Made by a program: the position numbers and the translations under genes. A DNA stretch of 64,000 bases from Chryseobacterium hagamense. Lineage in GTDB: Bacteria; Bacteroidota; Bacteroidia; Flavobacteriales; Weeksellaceae. The notes beneath the pieces were generated by a model. The model was given only the letters and a program-made list of their open reading frames with translations, ran no database searches and was not told the origin of the DNA. The stretch's first letter is position 1. Each line of letters begins with the position of its first letter. Shown one piece after another: positions 1-8,515 of this stretch. The stretch lies in assembly GCF_007991455.1 (NCBI RefSeq), contig NZ_BJYJ01000011.1, positions 47,918 to 111,917 of the forward strand, in the 5' to 3' direction.

Positions 1-1371
1 ATCGGAAAACTGCTCCTTCTGTCTCCAGGCAATCGATTCAGGGAGAAGGTCTTCAAAGGCTTTCCTCAATACCCATTTTTCAATTTTTCCTTCGGCGGCG
101 TTCACCATTTTATCTTTTGGATTCAGGGTCATGGCAATATCCATAAATTCTTTGTCAAGGAACGGGACCCGCCCTTCGATTCCCCAGCTCATTAAGGCTT
201 TGTTGGCTCTCAGGCAATCATACAAGTGTAATTTTCCGAGTTTTCTTACCGTTTCATCATGGAATTCTCTGGGATTCGGTGCTTTATGGAAATAGAGGTA
301 TCCGCCGAACAGCTCATCGGAACCTTCTCCCGACAGTACCATTTTAATTCCCATGGATTTAATAACCCTTGCCAGAAGATACATGGGTGTAGAAGCCCTT
401 ACGGTGGTCACATCATAAGTCTCCAGATGATAAATTACGTCCCTTACCGCATCCAGGCCTTCCTGAACGGTAAAATTAACTTCATGGTGTACCGAGCCGA
501 TATGATCTGCTGCTTTCTGTGCGGCAATAAGATCCGGAGATCCGGCCAGCCCCACGGCAAAACTGTGCAATCTCGGGTACCAGGCTTCCTGGGTATCACC
601 GCTTTCAATCCTCTGTCGGGCAAATTTTGCGGTGATGGCCGAAATCACGGAGGAATCCAGTCCGCCGGAAAGCAGAACCCCGTAGGGCACATCGCTCATC
701 AGCTGGCGGTGGACGGCATCTTCCAGTCCTTTCCGCAAAGTATCGATATCGGTTGGGTTGTCTTTTACGGCATCAAATTTTTCCCAGTCTCTTTTATACC
801 ACTGCTGAAGGTCGTTGCCGTCTTTGCTGTATACCAGATGTCCCGGTAAAAAGGTTTCAATGGTTTTGCAGACTCCTTCCAGTGCCTTCAGTTCGGAAGC
901 CACATAATAGTTTCCGTTTTTATCCCAGCCGTGATAGAGCGGGCAGATGCCCATATGATCACGGGCGATCAGATAAACATCATTTTCCGTATCGTATAAA
1001 GAAAAGGCAAAAATGCCGTTCAGCTTTTCAATAAAATCTTTTCCGTATTTCCCGTAAAGCGCTAAAATCACTTCACAATCCGATTGGGTCAGGAATTCAT
1101 AGTCGGAAAATTCTTCTTTCAATTCCCTATGGTTATAGATTTCACCGTTTACCGCCAGTACGACTTTTCCGTCTTTGGTAAACAGAGGCTGTTTTCCGGA
1201 AGTCGGATCTACAATGGCCAGCCTTTCATGGGAGAAAACCACTTTATCGTTCTGGAATACGCCGCTCCAGTCCGGGCCGCGGTGACGTATTTTTTTAGAC
1301 ATTTCGAGAACCTGGGGTCTCAGGAGTTCGGTTTTTTGTTTGGCATCAAACAAACATACTATTCCACACAT
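1..1371 (-). CDS. asnB: Asparagine synthase B, glutamine-hydrolysing (3' end outside window)
   Basis: The visible 457 codons begin MCGIVCLFDAKQ, with the catalytic Cys2 of class II glutamine amidotransferases directly after the initiator. The glutaminase domain (about residues 1-190) has RHRGPD and NGEIYNH motifs. The synthetase domain carries the ATP-binding SGGLDSS loop near residue 235 and SGEGSDELFGG near residue 330. The protein converts aspartate, ATP and glutamine to asparagine in the cytosol. The family is about 550 residues, so roughly 100 C-terminal residues lie beyond position 1. The ATG was chosen because Cys2 must follow it. A TACATTTG -7 element lies upstream at 1394-1401. The identification is secure. 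Confidence 0.96.
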   Translation of the reverse strand, partial: MCGIVCLFDAKQKTELLRPQVLEMSKKIRHRGPDWSGVFQNDKVVFSHERLAIVDPTSGKQPLFTKDGKVVLAVNGEIYNHRELKEEFSDYEFLTQSDCEVILALYGKYGKDFIEKLNGIFAFSLYDTENDVYLIARDHMGICPLYHGWDKNGNYYVASELKALEGVCKTIETFLPGHLVYSKDGNDLQQWYKRDWEKFDAVKDNPTDIDTLRKGLEDAVHRQLMSDVPYGVLLSGGLDSSVISAITAKFARQRIESGDTQEAWYPRLHSFAVGLAGSPDLIAAQKAADHIGSVHHEVNFTVQEGLDAVRDVIYHLETYDVTTVRASTPMYLLARVIKSMGIKMVLSGEGSDELFGGYLYFHKAPNPREFHDETVRKLGKLHLYDCLRANKALMSWGIEGRVPFLDKEFMDIAMTLNPKDKMVNAAEGKIEKWVLRKAFEDLLPESIAWRQKEQFSD

Positions 1372-1393
1372 TATTTTATCATTTAATTTAAAA

Positions 1394-1401
1394 CAAATGT
1401 A
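1394..1401 (-). promoter_or_regulatory. -7 promoter element of asnB
   Basis: TACATTTG on the minus strand matches the Bacteroidota TAnnTTTG consensus and lies 22 nt before the asnB ATG. Confidence 0.5.
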
Positions 1402-1693
1402 TTGGTGTGGTTTAAAAAAAACAACAAAAAATTTTATTTGATTTAAAATTTTAATTAATTTGTTTATTTTTAAGTAAAAAATTAATTATATAAAGCGTAA
1501 AACAGGATTAAAGTTAAATTTTTTCACTTGACAGTAGTAGGTATTCATTACATACGAAATAATTATGATATATTTCTTAATCTATGATAATTTATTTGAT
1601 AAATTTTCCTGCTTACTTTGTGACTCGAAATAATTTTTTTTCATCATTTGTGTTTTTACCTTCTTGTAATTCAGTTTGCGAGAAGGTTTTTTT
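1402..1693. other. AT-rich intergenic stretch, nothing recognised
   Basis: This is a very AT-rich spacer between asnB (5' end) and the 3' end of the glycosidase gene. I see no convincing terminator hairpin, RNA or small gene in it beyond the asnB promoter element beside it. Confidence 0.5.
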
Positions 1694-3358
1694 TTATTCT
1701 GTACCCAACAAGGTACCGGAAATATTCCAGGCACTGAAACTTGATCCTTCTCTTGGACCCTGCGGAATTTTTACCTGGATGCTGTGTTTTCCTGCTTTCA
1801 GATCACCCAGCGGAATGAAGTTGGGATTGGTTACCGTGCCCGGGCACCAGTTGGACCTGCTAAGGTCGGAAGAAGAAAGCCCGTCCGGGAAATTTCCCGA
1901 AGCGGGGTTGTACAGGCGGTACGATCCGCAGTCCGTTCTCCACGGGACGAATGAAAAAGCCATTTTTCCGTCCAGGAATATGGAATTGGTTTTCGGGATG
2001 AACTCATCACCGTTTTCCCAGCCGCCATGGCCTGTAGCCGTATATTTCAGCTGAGCATTCTTAAGATCTTTCTTTAAAGTGAACTCTACCAGAAGGCCCT
2101 GGTCTTTATCAAACATGGTCGAATATTCCTGTCCGGCCATTTCCATAATATTCAGGGTGTTGAATAAAGGGATAACCGCGTTGTTTCTGTAAATATTCTG
2201 ATCGCTTTTGTGAATGGTGATTTCAAGGCTTACTTGATGGCCGCCCTTGTCATAATTCCCTATGAAGGCCCCGATCCAGACCTCTTTTTCGCTTAAAGAA
2301 GGTTTCAGGTCGGTAATGTCTTCCCTGTACGGACTGACAGTCTGCCAGGTTTTATCTTTCAGTTGGAGATTGTTGAATTTATTGATCCCGAAAGCGGTAA
2401 AAAAGCGCATCATTTCAACAGGGGGATAATAGTTTTCAGTAGTCATGATCCCGTAATATTGTTTCCCGTTTCCGTTTTCATAAAGGGGAAGGGTTTTTAC
2501 CCCGTTTTCAAGGCCGTTAAGGAACGACTGTGATCTGTCCTGAGGAATGAAGAATACCGTTCCTGTCCGGTCATAAGCATCTCCGTTCGACTGCTGCTTC
2601 AGTTCCACGAAAATAGTTTCGCCTTCCGTAATTTTCGGAAACTTAATTTTCTTCAGAAGAATGGTTCCGTTCGCAAATCTCTTAACCTGTTCATCCGATT
2701 TCGACTGATCGGAAAAGTTGATGGTTTCATTGTCAAAGACTTTTAAAGTAGTAAATCTGCTTTTCCACAACAGATCCCGGTAGCCCAGCTGATCTGTTGC
2801 CGTAACCTGGCCTTTAATGAGATCATCAATGCCGTTATCCTTTACCTTTTTCAGTACAGTGGCGGTAATGGCAGATGTTTTATTCCTTTCAATTTCCAGC
2901 ACGAATCCCAGGTTCTGCCCTATGGTGGAAGGTCCGCCCTGGATCTTCAGATCGTTGGTATACCAGACTTCGATGGTGTTGGAGTTGATTTTTGTAACGG
3001 CTTTTTTACAATGATACCCAAGGATTTTCCTGGTTTCACCAGTGAATTCAAAAGTCTGTTTCCCGATTGATTCTTTGTCGGAGGCTGACACAACTTCACC
3101 GGTTTTCAGAAAGGCATAGGCAAAAACAGTGTTGGATGGCTTTTCTATTTTTGTGATTTCATAAGGAAAGTCGGCTTTTTTTTCTTTGATTTTCTGGTTC
3201 AGGATCAGGTTTTCTTTTGCATTGGCGAATACCAGCGTAGGAGACTGGTCGGCAGAAACTTTCCCGTTGGAAGAGCTGATGTACTGCACTTCATAAGTCT
3301 GTGCAGAAGAAAAAAAACATAAAAAGGTGAAAATACTCAGTAAAATTCTTTGATGCAT
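1694..3358 (-). CDS. PNGase F-II-like peptide-N-glycosidase with GLPGLI-type N-terminal domain
   Basis: 554 residues with a signal peptide (about 1-19, ending FFSSAQ), so secreted or periplasmic. Residues about 20-225 resemble the GLPGLI family (TYEVQYISS start, ILGYHCKKA, EVWYTNDL). Residues about 240-554 resemble the two jelly-roll domains of peptide-N-glycosidase F, which cleaves Asn-linked glycans from glycoproteins. Asp263 (in AYDRTG), Glu359 (in KEVW) and Glu452 (in GDEFIPK) align by eye with the catalytic Asp60, Glu118 and Glu206 of mature PNGase F. The WRTDCGSYRLYNPASGNF and NWCPG segments are also family hallmarks. The extra N-terminal domain and the length (about 560 aa) recall PNGase F-II of Elizabethkingia rather than classical PNGase F. 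Substrate preference is inferred. Confidence 0.85.
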   Translation of the reverse strand: MHQRILLSIFTFLCFFSSAQTYEVQYISSSNGKVSADQSPTLVFANAKENLILNQKIKEKKADFPYEITKIEKPSNTVFAYAFLKTGEVVSASDKESIGKQTFEFTGETRKILGYHCKKAVTKINSNTIEVWYTNDLKIQGGPSTIGQNLGFVLEIERNKTSAITATVLKKVKDNGIDDLIKGQVTATDQLGYRDLLWKSRFTTLKVFDNETINFSDQSKSDEQVKRFANGTILLKKIKFPKITEGETIFVELKQQSNGDAYDRTGTVFFIPQDRSQSFLNGLENGVKTLPLYENGNGKQYYGIMTTENYYPPVEMMRFFTAFGINKFNNLQLKDKTWQTVSPYREDITDLKPSLSEKEVWIGAFIGNYDKGGHQVSLEITIHKSDQNIYRNNAVIPLFNTLNIMEMAGQEYSTMFDKDQGLLVEFTLKKDLKNAQLKYTATGHGGWENGDEFIPKTNSIFLDGKMAFSFVPWRTDCGSYRLYNPASGNFPDGLSSSDLSRSNWCPGTVTNPNFIPLGDLKAGKHSIQVKIPQGPREGSSFSAWNISGTLLGTE

Positions 3359-3376
3359 ATGAAAAATTCATTTTTA

Positions 3377-3384
3377 CAAAGATA
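3377..3384 (-). promoter_or_regulatory. -7 promoter element of the PNGase-like gene
   Basis: TATCTTTG on the minus strand matches TAnnTTTG and ends 18 nt before the ATG at 3358. Confidence 0.5.
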
Positions 3385-3444
3385 GATTTTAAACAAATAA
3401 ACCGGAATCATTATTTTGCGGGATCAGATTTATTTATGGTTATT

Positions 3445-3477
3445 CAAAAAAAAACTACTCCGCAAAGCAGAGTAGTT
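3445..3477 (-). terminator. Rho-independent terminator of the rRNA methyltransferase gene
   Basis: On the minus strand AACTACTC, a 9-nt loop and GAGTAGTT form an 8-bp stem followed by a run of nine T. It lies 28 nt past the stop codon of the methyltransferase. Confidence 0.8.
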
Positions 3478-3504
3478 CATTTGGTATATGATATGTATTT
3501 CTTT

Positions 3505-4710
3505 TTAAGAAACTCTCTCAATCAAAGCCATATAGAAACCGTCGTAGCCTTCGCTAGGCATCACTTTTTCATCTTTGATCATTCTGAAATTCGGGTTGTT
3601 TTTAATGAAATCTTCTACCTGGCCATTATTTTCAGAAGGTAAGATAGAACAGGTGGCATAGACCATTTTTCCTCCTACTTTAAGCATTTTGGAATAATCC
3701 TGGATAATCTGCTGCTGTTCCCCTTTAATCCGGTCAATAAAATCCTGGTCGATCTTCCACTTGCTGTCTGGGTTTCTCTTTAAAACGCCCAATCCGGAAC
3801 ACGGCGCATCGATCAGCAGGCGGTCTGCCTTGTCATGAAGCCTTTTGATGACTTTGTTATCGGTGATCATACGGGTTTCGATGTTATGGGCTCCGGCTCT
3901 TTTGGCGCGGCGTTTCAGTTCCGCCAGTTTCCATTCGAAAATGTCCAGGGCGATAATCTGTCCTTTATTTCCCATCAGGGCTGCCAGGTGAAGGGTTTTT
4001 CCGCCCGCTCCGGCACATGCGTCCACCACCCGCTGGCCTTCCTTTACATCCAGGAAATAAGCGATTTTCTGTGAAGAGGCATCCTGAACTTCAAACAGGC
4101 CTTCTTTGAACGCTGTGGTAAGGAAAACGTTCTTCTTTTCTTCCAGCTGCACGGCGTCAGGGTAATTTTTAACGGGATGGGAAACAATATTTTCATCGGA
4201 AAGATCGGAAATCAGCTCTCTCGGAGTCGTTCGTAAAGAATTTGCTCTTAAAACGGTCGGTGCCTGCTCGTTCAGGGCCTTCATTTCCTTTTCCCACTTC
4301 GGACCCAGTTCTTTTTCCAGGGTTTCCGCCAGCCACTCCGGAATAGAGTATTCGATGGCTTTGGTCGGAACGGTGCCTTTTTTAAGCTTGGTGAGGATAT
4401 CGGCGATTTTAATACCGTCAAATTCCTCAAATTTTTTATAGTTGGTCTTACTCCAGAGCAGGTAAGCGATGATTAATTTATAAATATTGTTCGGCTTTAC
4501 GCCTTCTCCCATGTAATATTCCAGGCGTTTCTTCCAGCGGATGATGTTGTAGAAAATCTCGGAAACAACCGCTCGGTCCTGGCTTCCCCATTTTCTGTTT
4601 GCCTTCAGCAGCCTTTCGATTACTTTATCGGCATATTTATTTTTCTCGAAAAACGTTTCCTGCAATGCATCGTGGATTCCGATGGCCAGGTTTCGGTGTA
4701 TCAATTCCAT
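3505..4710 (-). CDS. RsmB/NOP2-family rRNA (cytosine-C5) methyltransferase
   Basis: 401 residues. The S-adenosylmethionine-binding core reads DACAGAGGKTLHLAALMG. The two cysteines used by m5C RNA methyltransferases are present in DAPCSGLGVLKR and VYATCSILPSEN. The N-terminal region resembles the NusB-like/PUA-like extension of RsmB proteins. It probably methylates a cytosine in 16S rRNA; the exact position cannot be read from sequence. I chose the ATG at 4710 (MELIHRNLAIG) because a TATTTTTG promoter element lies upstream at 4739-4746. The frame stays open to 4884, but that upstream part has no conserved look and crosses the promoter. Confidence 0.88.
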   Translation of the reverse strand: MELIHRNLAIGIHDALQETFFEKNKYADKVIERLLKANRKWGSQDRAVVSEIFYNIIRWKKRLEYYMGEGVKPNNIYKLIIAYLLWSKTNYKKFEEFDGIKIADILTKLKKGTVPTKAIEYSIPEWLAETLEKELGPKWEKEMKALNEQAPTVLRANSLRTTPRELISDLSDENIVSHPVKNYPDAVQLEEKKNVFLTTAFKEGLFEVQDASSQKIAYFLDVKEGQRVVDACAGAGGKTLHLAALMGNKGQIIALDIFEWKLAELKRRAKRAGAHNIETRMITDNKVIKRLHDKADRLLIDAPCSGLGVLKRNPDSKWKIDQDFIDRIKGEQQQIIQDYSKMLKVGGKMVYATCSILPSENNGQVEDFIKNNPNFRMIKDEKVMPSEGYDGFYMALIERVS

Positions 4711-4738
4711 AAAATTGGGTTCTGCTATTTTGAATCTG

Positions 4739-4746
4739 CAAAAATA
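4739..4746 (-). promoter_or_regulatory. -7 promoter element of the rRNA methyltransferase gene
   Basis: TATTTTTG followed by C on the minus strand is a strong TAnnTTTG match 28 nt before the chosen ATG. It supports the shorter start. Confidence 0.6.
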
Positions 4747-4917
4747 CGAATTTAAGTTGACATTTTCAGAACCGGATTTTTGCCTTGGGTAAAGGGCGTT
4801 TGAAATTCTACGGTCCGGATACAAAAACTTTTCCTTAGCATAAATCACGGACAAAACAATAGCCCGGTAAGCGAAATATCTCATACCATAAAGTTTTAAC
4901 CGGAAACTTTAAAACTC

Positions 4918-4925
4918 TACCTTTG
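4918..4925 (+). promoter_or_regulatory. -7 promoter element of yjdM
   Basis: TACCTTTG followed by C matches TAnnTTTG and lies 14 nt before the ATG at 4940. Confidence 0.6.
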
Positions 4926-4939
4926 CAAAAAAAAAGAAT

Positions 4940-5284
4940 ATGAGTGATACAATACTTTGTCCGAAATGCAGCTCCGAGTTTACGTACCCGAGCGATAATA
5001 TGATGGTGTGTTCCCAGTGTTTCTACGAATGGAACCCGGAAGAAACATCTGCTGAAACATCCGCTTCAGGTAAAATCCTGGATTCGAACGGAAATGAGCT
5101 TCAGGACGGGGATTCTGTGGTGGTGGTAAAGGATCTTCCGGTAAAGGGCGCACCGAAGCCTGTAAAAGCCGGAACAAAAGTGAAAAATATCCGTTTACGG
5201 CCGGACAGCGATCATAACATCGACTGTAAGATTGACGGTTTCGGAGCCATGGCCCTGAAATCCGAATTTGTGAAAAAGGCATAA
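4940..5284 (+). CDS. yjdM: YjdM/PhnA-family zinc-ribbon protein
   Basis: 114 residues. The N-terminal zinc ribbon has CPKC (residues 7-10) and CSQC (24-27), followed by YEWNP. The C-terminal PhnA domain contains [23 protein letters not shown] and the basic GTKVKNIRL segment. The family was named for alkylphosphonate utilisation, but the E. coli protein is not part of the phosphonate operon and its role is unsettled. Length matches the family. It stands alone, convergent with the ABC ATPase gene. Confidence 0.9.
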   Translation: MSDTILCPKCSSEFTYPSDNMMVCSQCFYEWNPEETSAETSASGKILDSNGNELQDGDSVVVVKDLPVKGAPKPVKAGTKVKNIRLRPDSDHNIDCKIDGFGAMALKSEFVKKA

Positions 5285-5401
5285 AAAAAGGAAAGAATTG
5301 GACAGGGTAATCTTTCAGAAGACGCTATCGCAGGATCGCTGATATTTGTCTCAGGAGGCAGAAAGAGCATTAACCAAAAATTTCCTTATACGGTGTATAT
5401 A

Positions 5402-5445
5402 TACAAATGTAAGAAAAGTTTTTTCAAACCGTTCTTATATTTGTA
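5402..5445. repeat. 14-bp inverted repeat with outward-facing -7-like motifs
   Basis: The arms TACAAATGTAAGAA and TTCTTATATTTGTA are inverted copies with one mismatch, 16 nt apart. A run of nine T follows the right arm. The left arm contains TACATTTG on the minus strand and the right arm TATATTTG on the plus strand, so each resembles a -7 element. It could be a weak AT-rich terminator or a pair of divergent promoters. Confidence 0.45.
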
Positions 5446-5484
5446 TTTTTTTTGCCGGTAAATTAATAGAAACGTGAGGGTTAG

Positions 5485-5600
5485 TCAGTTTTTTCAGGAG
5501 CTTTTTCCCGCTTTCTGTTGCAATCTTTTTTTTCAAAAAAGGATTTCCACGGCAATCGGGGCTAGAGGCAGCCGTTCCTTTCAGGCATCTTCAAAAAAAG
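5485..5600 (-). ncRNA. Flavo-1-like conserved structured RNA
   Basis: Reading the minus strand, AGCCCCG (5557-5563) pairs with CGGG plus a bulge and GCT (5500-5512). An inner hairpin pairs ATCCTTTTTT with AAAAAAAAGAT. The order CTAGCCCCGAT, GTGG, ATCC-hairpin, GCGGG, AGCTCCT is what I recall of the Flavo-1 RNA motif described from Flavobacteria by comparative genomics. It starts just after the stop codon of the ABC ATPase gene and is collinear with it, so it may be a 3' UTR element or a processed small RNA. Identification is from memory; a covariance-model search would settle it. Confidence 0.5.
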
Positions 5601-5609
5601 AAATCTCTG

Positions 5610-6545
5610 TCAGTCGAATGAAATACCGATTATCCCTTCCTCTTGATGATCCGTGTAGATCACCAGTTCTTTATTCCGCATTTTTATTTTGGTCCGGTAA
5701 TGGCTTCCTGCAAACCGGCTTTCCAGGACTTCGGCTTCCGGGCCGGTTGCTGCAATGCGGATCTCATGAGGATAATAGGAAAGCCTGGGCAACCGGAATT
5801 CCGCCCTTTCCGTTTCGCTGAAAATATTCACTTCTCCGAAAAGTTTCGCAACATACGCATTGTTGGGCTTTTTGTAGGTATCTGCAGGGCTGCCGTCCTG
5901 GATCAGTTTCCCTTTCTCCAATACAATAATCCGGTCCAGCCACGGGATAATGTCCTGAAGCTCATGGGTGGAAATAAGCAGGGAGAGGTTGTTCTGTCTT
6001 ACGTACCGGAATAACTTTTCCCGGAGCTCGGCTTTTCGCGGAAAATCCAGGTTGCTGAAAGGCTCATCAAGAATCAGGAGCTTCGGAAGCACGGAAAGGG
6101 CCCTTGCAATGGCCACCCGCTGCTGCTGGCCGCCGCTCAGGTATTTCGGCAGGACATCGGCAAAATCTTCCAGGCCAACGACTTCAAGAAGTTCCGCTAC
6201 GGTTTCCTTCTTTTTCTTTAAATTAATATTGGAAATAAACTTTCCCACATTTTCAGCTACGGTAGCATAGGGCATCAGGTCGAAGTTCTGGGCTACGAAT
6301 TTCATGCGCTCTTCCCCCGGAACCAGGTTTCCTTTAGGCCCCATCAGCTTTTCCCCGTCGAAAATGATCTCTCCGCTTTCCCAGTCCAGCAGTCCGTAGA
6401 TCAGGCTCAGCAGGGTGGATTTCCCGCATCCGCTCTCTCCGGCCAGTGCAATGATTTTCCCTGCCTCCAGCGTAAGGCTCAGATCCTGAAACAGCGATTT
6501 TTCTTTGGAATAGGAGAAGTTTAAATGGTTTATTTCTAATAGCAT
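5610..6545 (-). CDS. ABC transporter ATP-binding protein
   Basis: 311 residues. The nucleotide-binding domain shows Walker A GESGCGKST (36-44), signature LSGGQQQR (about 138), Walker B LLILDEPFSNLD (about 155-166) and a switch His in STHE. The roughly 80-residue C-terminal tail (after AKLFGEVN) resembles the accessory domain of importer ATPases of the CysA/PotA type. No permease or binding-protein gene is adjacent, so the substrate is unknown. The ATG at 6545 begins MLLEINHLNFSYS. An upstream in-frame TTG at 6587 is less likely. A TACTTTTG element ends only 4 nt before the ATG, so the transcript may have no leader. Confidence 0.88.
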   Translation of the reverse strand: MLLEINHLNFSYSKEKSLFQDLSLTLEAGKIIALAGESGCGKSTLLSLIYGLLDWESGEIIFDGEKLMGPKGNLVPGEERMKFVAQNFDLMPYATVAENVGKFISNINLKKKKETVAELLEVVGLEDFADVLPKYLSGGQQQRVAIARALSVLPKLLILDEPFSNLDFPRKAELREKLFRYVRQNNLSLLISTHELQDIIPWLDRIIVLEKGKLIQDGSPADTYKKPNNAYVAKLFGEVNIFSETERAEFRLPRLSYYPHEIRIAATGPEAEVLESRFAGSHYRTKIKMRNKELVIYTDHQEEGIIGISFD

Positions 6546-6549
6546 ATTA

Positions 6550-6557
6550 CAAAAGTA
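6550..6557 (-). promoter_or_regulatory. -7 element 4 nt before the ABC ATPase start (leaderless candidate)
   Basis: Minus strand TACTTTTG-TAAT-ATG. With the usual distance from -7 element to transcription start, the mRNA would begin at or next to the A of the start codon. Confidence 0.5.
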
Positions 6558-6630
6558 AGGATTTGAAATGTTTCTAGGAAAGAACAATTTTTTTTATTAT
6601 TTTAGCGGAAGTAATAAAAATTTATAAATC

Positions 6631-7290
6631 ATGAAGAAAAAGCTGTTTTCGTTAGTCATTCCCGCATTTTTTGCCCTGGCTGCAGTGGTTTCCTGTAAAA
6701 AGGAAAAACCGCTTACCAGCGAGAGCAATGAAGTGGCAACAGCTAAAGAGGGAGCTCAGTATGTAGTGGATACCCTGAACAGCAGGGTAGAGTGGAAAGG
6801 TTATAAAATTTTGAAATCGGAAAGCACCAGCCACTTCGGAACCATTAAGTTTGAAAGCGGCGACGTTACTGTAAAAGACGGAAAACTGGAAAGCGGGAAA
6901 TTTGTTGCCGATATGGCTTCCCTCACTTCCGAAGACCTGAAAGGCGATCCCGGAAATTTAAACAAGCTGAACGGGCACCTGAAAAGCAAAGATTTCTTTG
7001 ATGTGGAAAAGTTCCCGACGGCTTCCTTTGAAATTACCAAAGTGGCCTCTTCTTCTGAAGGCGATTACAATACCCTTCTGGACGGAAACCTGACGATCAA
7101 GGGAATTACCAAGCCGGTTCAGTTCAGGGCCAATGTTTCCGTGAAAAACGGAGTGGCCAGTATCGCTACCGAGCCGAAGGATGTGATGAGGGAAGAATTC
7201 GGCATCACCTTTAAGGCACCTGCTGCCAATGGCGTAATCAAAGATGAGGTAACGCTTCAGATCAACGTAAAAGCTTTGGAAAAGAAATAA
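6631..7290 (+). CDS. YceI-family lipoprotein
   Basis: 219 residues with a lipoprotein signal (VVSCKKEK, lipidated Cys near residue 22). The YceI lipocalin-like fold runs from YVVDTLNSRVEWKG to the end and includes FGTIKFESGDV, KSKDFFDVEKFPTASFEI and LTIKGITKPV. YceI proteins bind amphiphilic or isoprenoid-like molecules in the periplasm. The ligand cannot be inferred here. It is monocistronic, followed by a strong terminator. Confidence 0.92.
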   Translation: MKKKLFSLVIPAFFALAAVVSCKKEKPLTSESNEVATAKEGAQYVVDTLNSRVEWKGYKILKSESTSHFGTIKFESGDVTVKDGKLESGKFVADMASLTSEDLKGDPGNLNKLNGHLKSKDFFDVEKFPTASFEITKVASSSEGDYNTLLDGNLTIKGITKPVQFRANVSVKNGVASIATEPKDVMREEFGITFKAPAANGVIKDEVTLQINVKALEKK

Positions 7291-7322
7291 TTTTTTTATT
7301 TAAGTGAAATAAGTGATTGAAG

Positions 7323-7352
7323 TCTGCCTCCCGTAAAGAGGCAGATTTTTTT
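7323..7352 (+). terminator. Rho-independent terminator of the YceI gene
   Basis: TCTGCCTC, a 7-nt loop and GAGGCAGA form an 8-bp GC-rich stem, followed by seven T. Confidence 0.9.
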
Positions 7353-7387
7353 AACATTTTTAAGAAACTTATTCGGCTGAAAAACCG

Positions 7388-7395
7388 TATTTTTG
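7388..7395 (+). promoter_or_regulatory. -7 promoter element of pheS
   Basis: TATTTTTG followed by C matches TAnnTTTG, 25 nt before the pheS ATG. Confidence 0.6.
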
Positions 7396-7420
7396 CAAAA
7401 CATTTTGAAAGGGTAAAACA

Positions 7421-8431
7421 ATGATAGAAAAGATAGAAGATTTACTGGTTGAGGTAAATAGCTTCCATGCGACATCAAAGGAGGAGATCGAAAACTTCCG
7501 GATCAGATACAACGGTAAAAAAGGTATCTTGAATGATTTTTACGAAGCATTAAAAGAAGTTCCTAATGACCGGAAAAAGGATTTCGGACAGAAGATCAAT
7601 ACTTTGAAGCAGGCTGTTAACGTAAAATTGGAGGATTTGAAAAATGCTTCAGCATCTTCTGTCATCCTGGAAAAAGAAGACCTTACAAGACCGGCCTTTC
7701 CTCTGGAACTGGGTTCCAGACACCCGATCAACCTGGTGAAAAACAGAATCATCGAGATCTTTAAATCCATTGGTTTTGCCGTGGCAGACGGACCGGAAAT
7801 TGAAGACGACTGGCACAATTTTACAGCACTGAACCTTCCGGAATACCATCCGGCCAGAGACATGCAGGATACCTTTTTCATCGAGCAGGACCCGGATATT
7901 TTATTAAGAACCCATACTTCCTCGGTACAGATCCGGTACATGGAAGAGCATCAGCCCCCGATCAGGATTTTATCCCCGGGAAGGGTATTCCGTAATGAAG
8001 CGGTGTCTTCACGTTCGCACTGTATCTTTCATCAGATCGAAGGTTTATACATCGATGAAAATGTGAGCTTTGCCGATCTGAAGCAGACTATCCAGTTCTT
8101 TACCACCGAACTTTTCGGGAAATCGAAAATCAGGTTGCGTCCTTCCTATTTCCCTTTTACGGAACCTAGTGCGGAAATCGACGTCTATTGGGGCCTGAAT
8201 TCCGAAACGGATTACAGGATCACCAAAGGAACCGGCTGGCTGGAAATTATGGGCTGCGGAATGGTGGACCCTGCCGTACTTAAAAATGTAAATATCGATC
8301 CTGAGAAATATTCCGGCTATGCATTCGGAATGGGAATTGAAAGAATCGTGATGCTGCTTTACCAGATGAGCGACATCAGGATGTTCTTTGAAAACGACAT
8401 CAGAACGCTCGAGCAGTTTAAAACTCTGTAA
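7421..8431 (+). CDS. pheS: Phenylalanine--tRNA ligase alpha subunit
   Basis: 336 residues, full length for PheS. It has an N-terminal coiled coil (about 1-90) and then the class II synthetase core. Motif 2 is in VFRNEAVSSRSHCIFHQIEG, and motif 3 in YAFGMGIERIVMLLY. FTEPSAEIDVYW and EIMGCGMVDP are PheS signatures. It charges tRNA-Phe together with PheT, which is not in this window. It is flanked by terminators, so it is transcribed alone. Confidence 0.97.
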   Translation: MIEKIEDLLVEVNSFHATSKEEIENFRIRYNGKKGILNDFYEALKEVPNDRKKDFGQKINTLKQAVNVKLEDLKNASASSVILEKEDLTRPAFPLELGSRHPINLVKNRIIEIFKSIGFAVADGPEIEDDWHNFTALNLPEYHPARDMQDTFFIEQDPDILLRTHTSSVQIRYMEEHQPPIRILSPGRVFRNEAVSSRSHCIFHQIEGLYIDENVSFADLKQTIQFFTTELFGKSKIRLRPSYFPFTEPSAEIDVYWGLNSETDYRITKGTGWLEIMGCGMVDPAVLKNVNIDPEKYSGYAFGMGIERIVMLLYQMSDIRMFFENDIRTLEQFKTL

Positions 8432-8455
8432 TATTGCTCAGACTTCAGACATACA

Positions 8456-8491
8456 AATCCTGTAAACATTTTTTTTACAGGATTTTTTTTT
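8456..8491 (+). terminator. Rho-independent terminator of pheS
   Basis: AATCCTGTAAA pairs with TTTACAGGATT around a short loop, followed by a T-rich tail. Confidence 0.9.
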
Positions 8492-8515
8492 ATTTTTACT
8501 GAAAATCACACAAAA

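Noticed and set aside
1584..2054. 156-codon plus-strand frame overlapping the end of the PNGase-like gene
   Set aside because: It is mostly antisense to a well-supported gene and has no family resemblance.
4711..4884. Upstream extension of the rRNA methyltransferase gene
   Set aside because: The added residues are not conserved and the extension crosses a strong TATTTTTG promoter element at 4739-4746.
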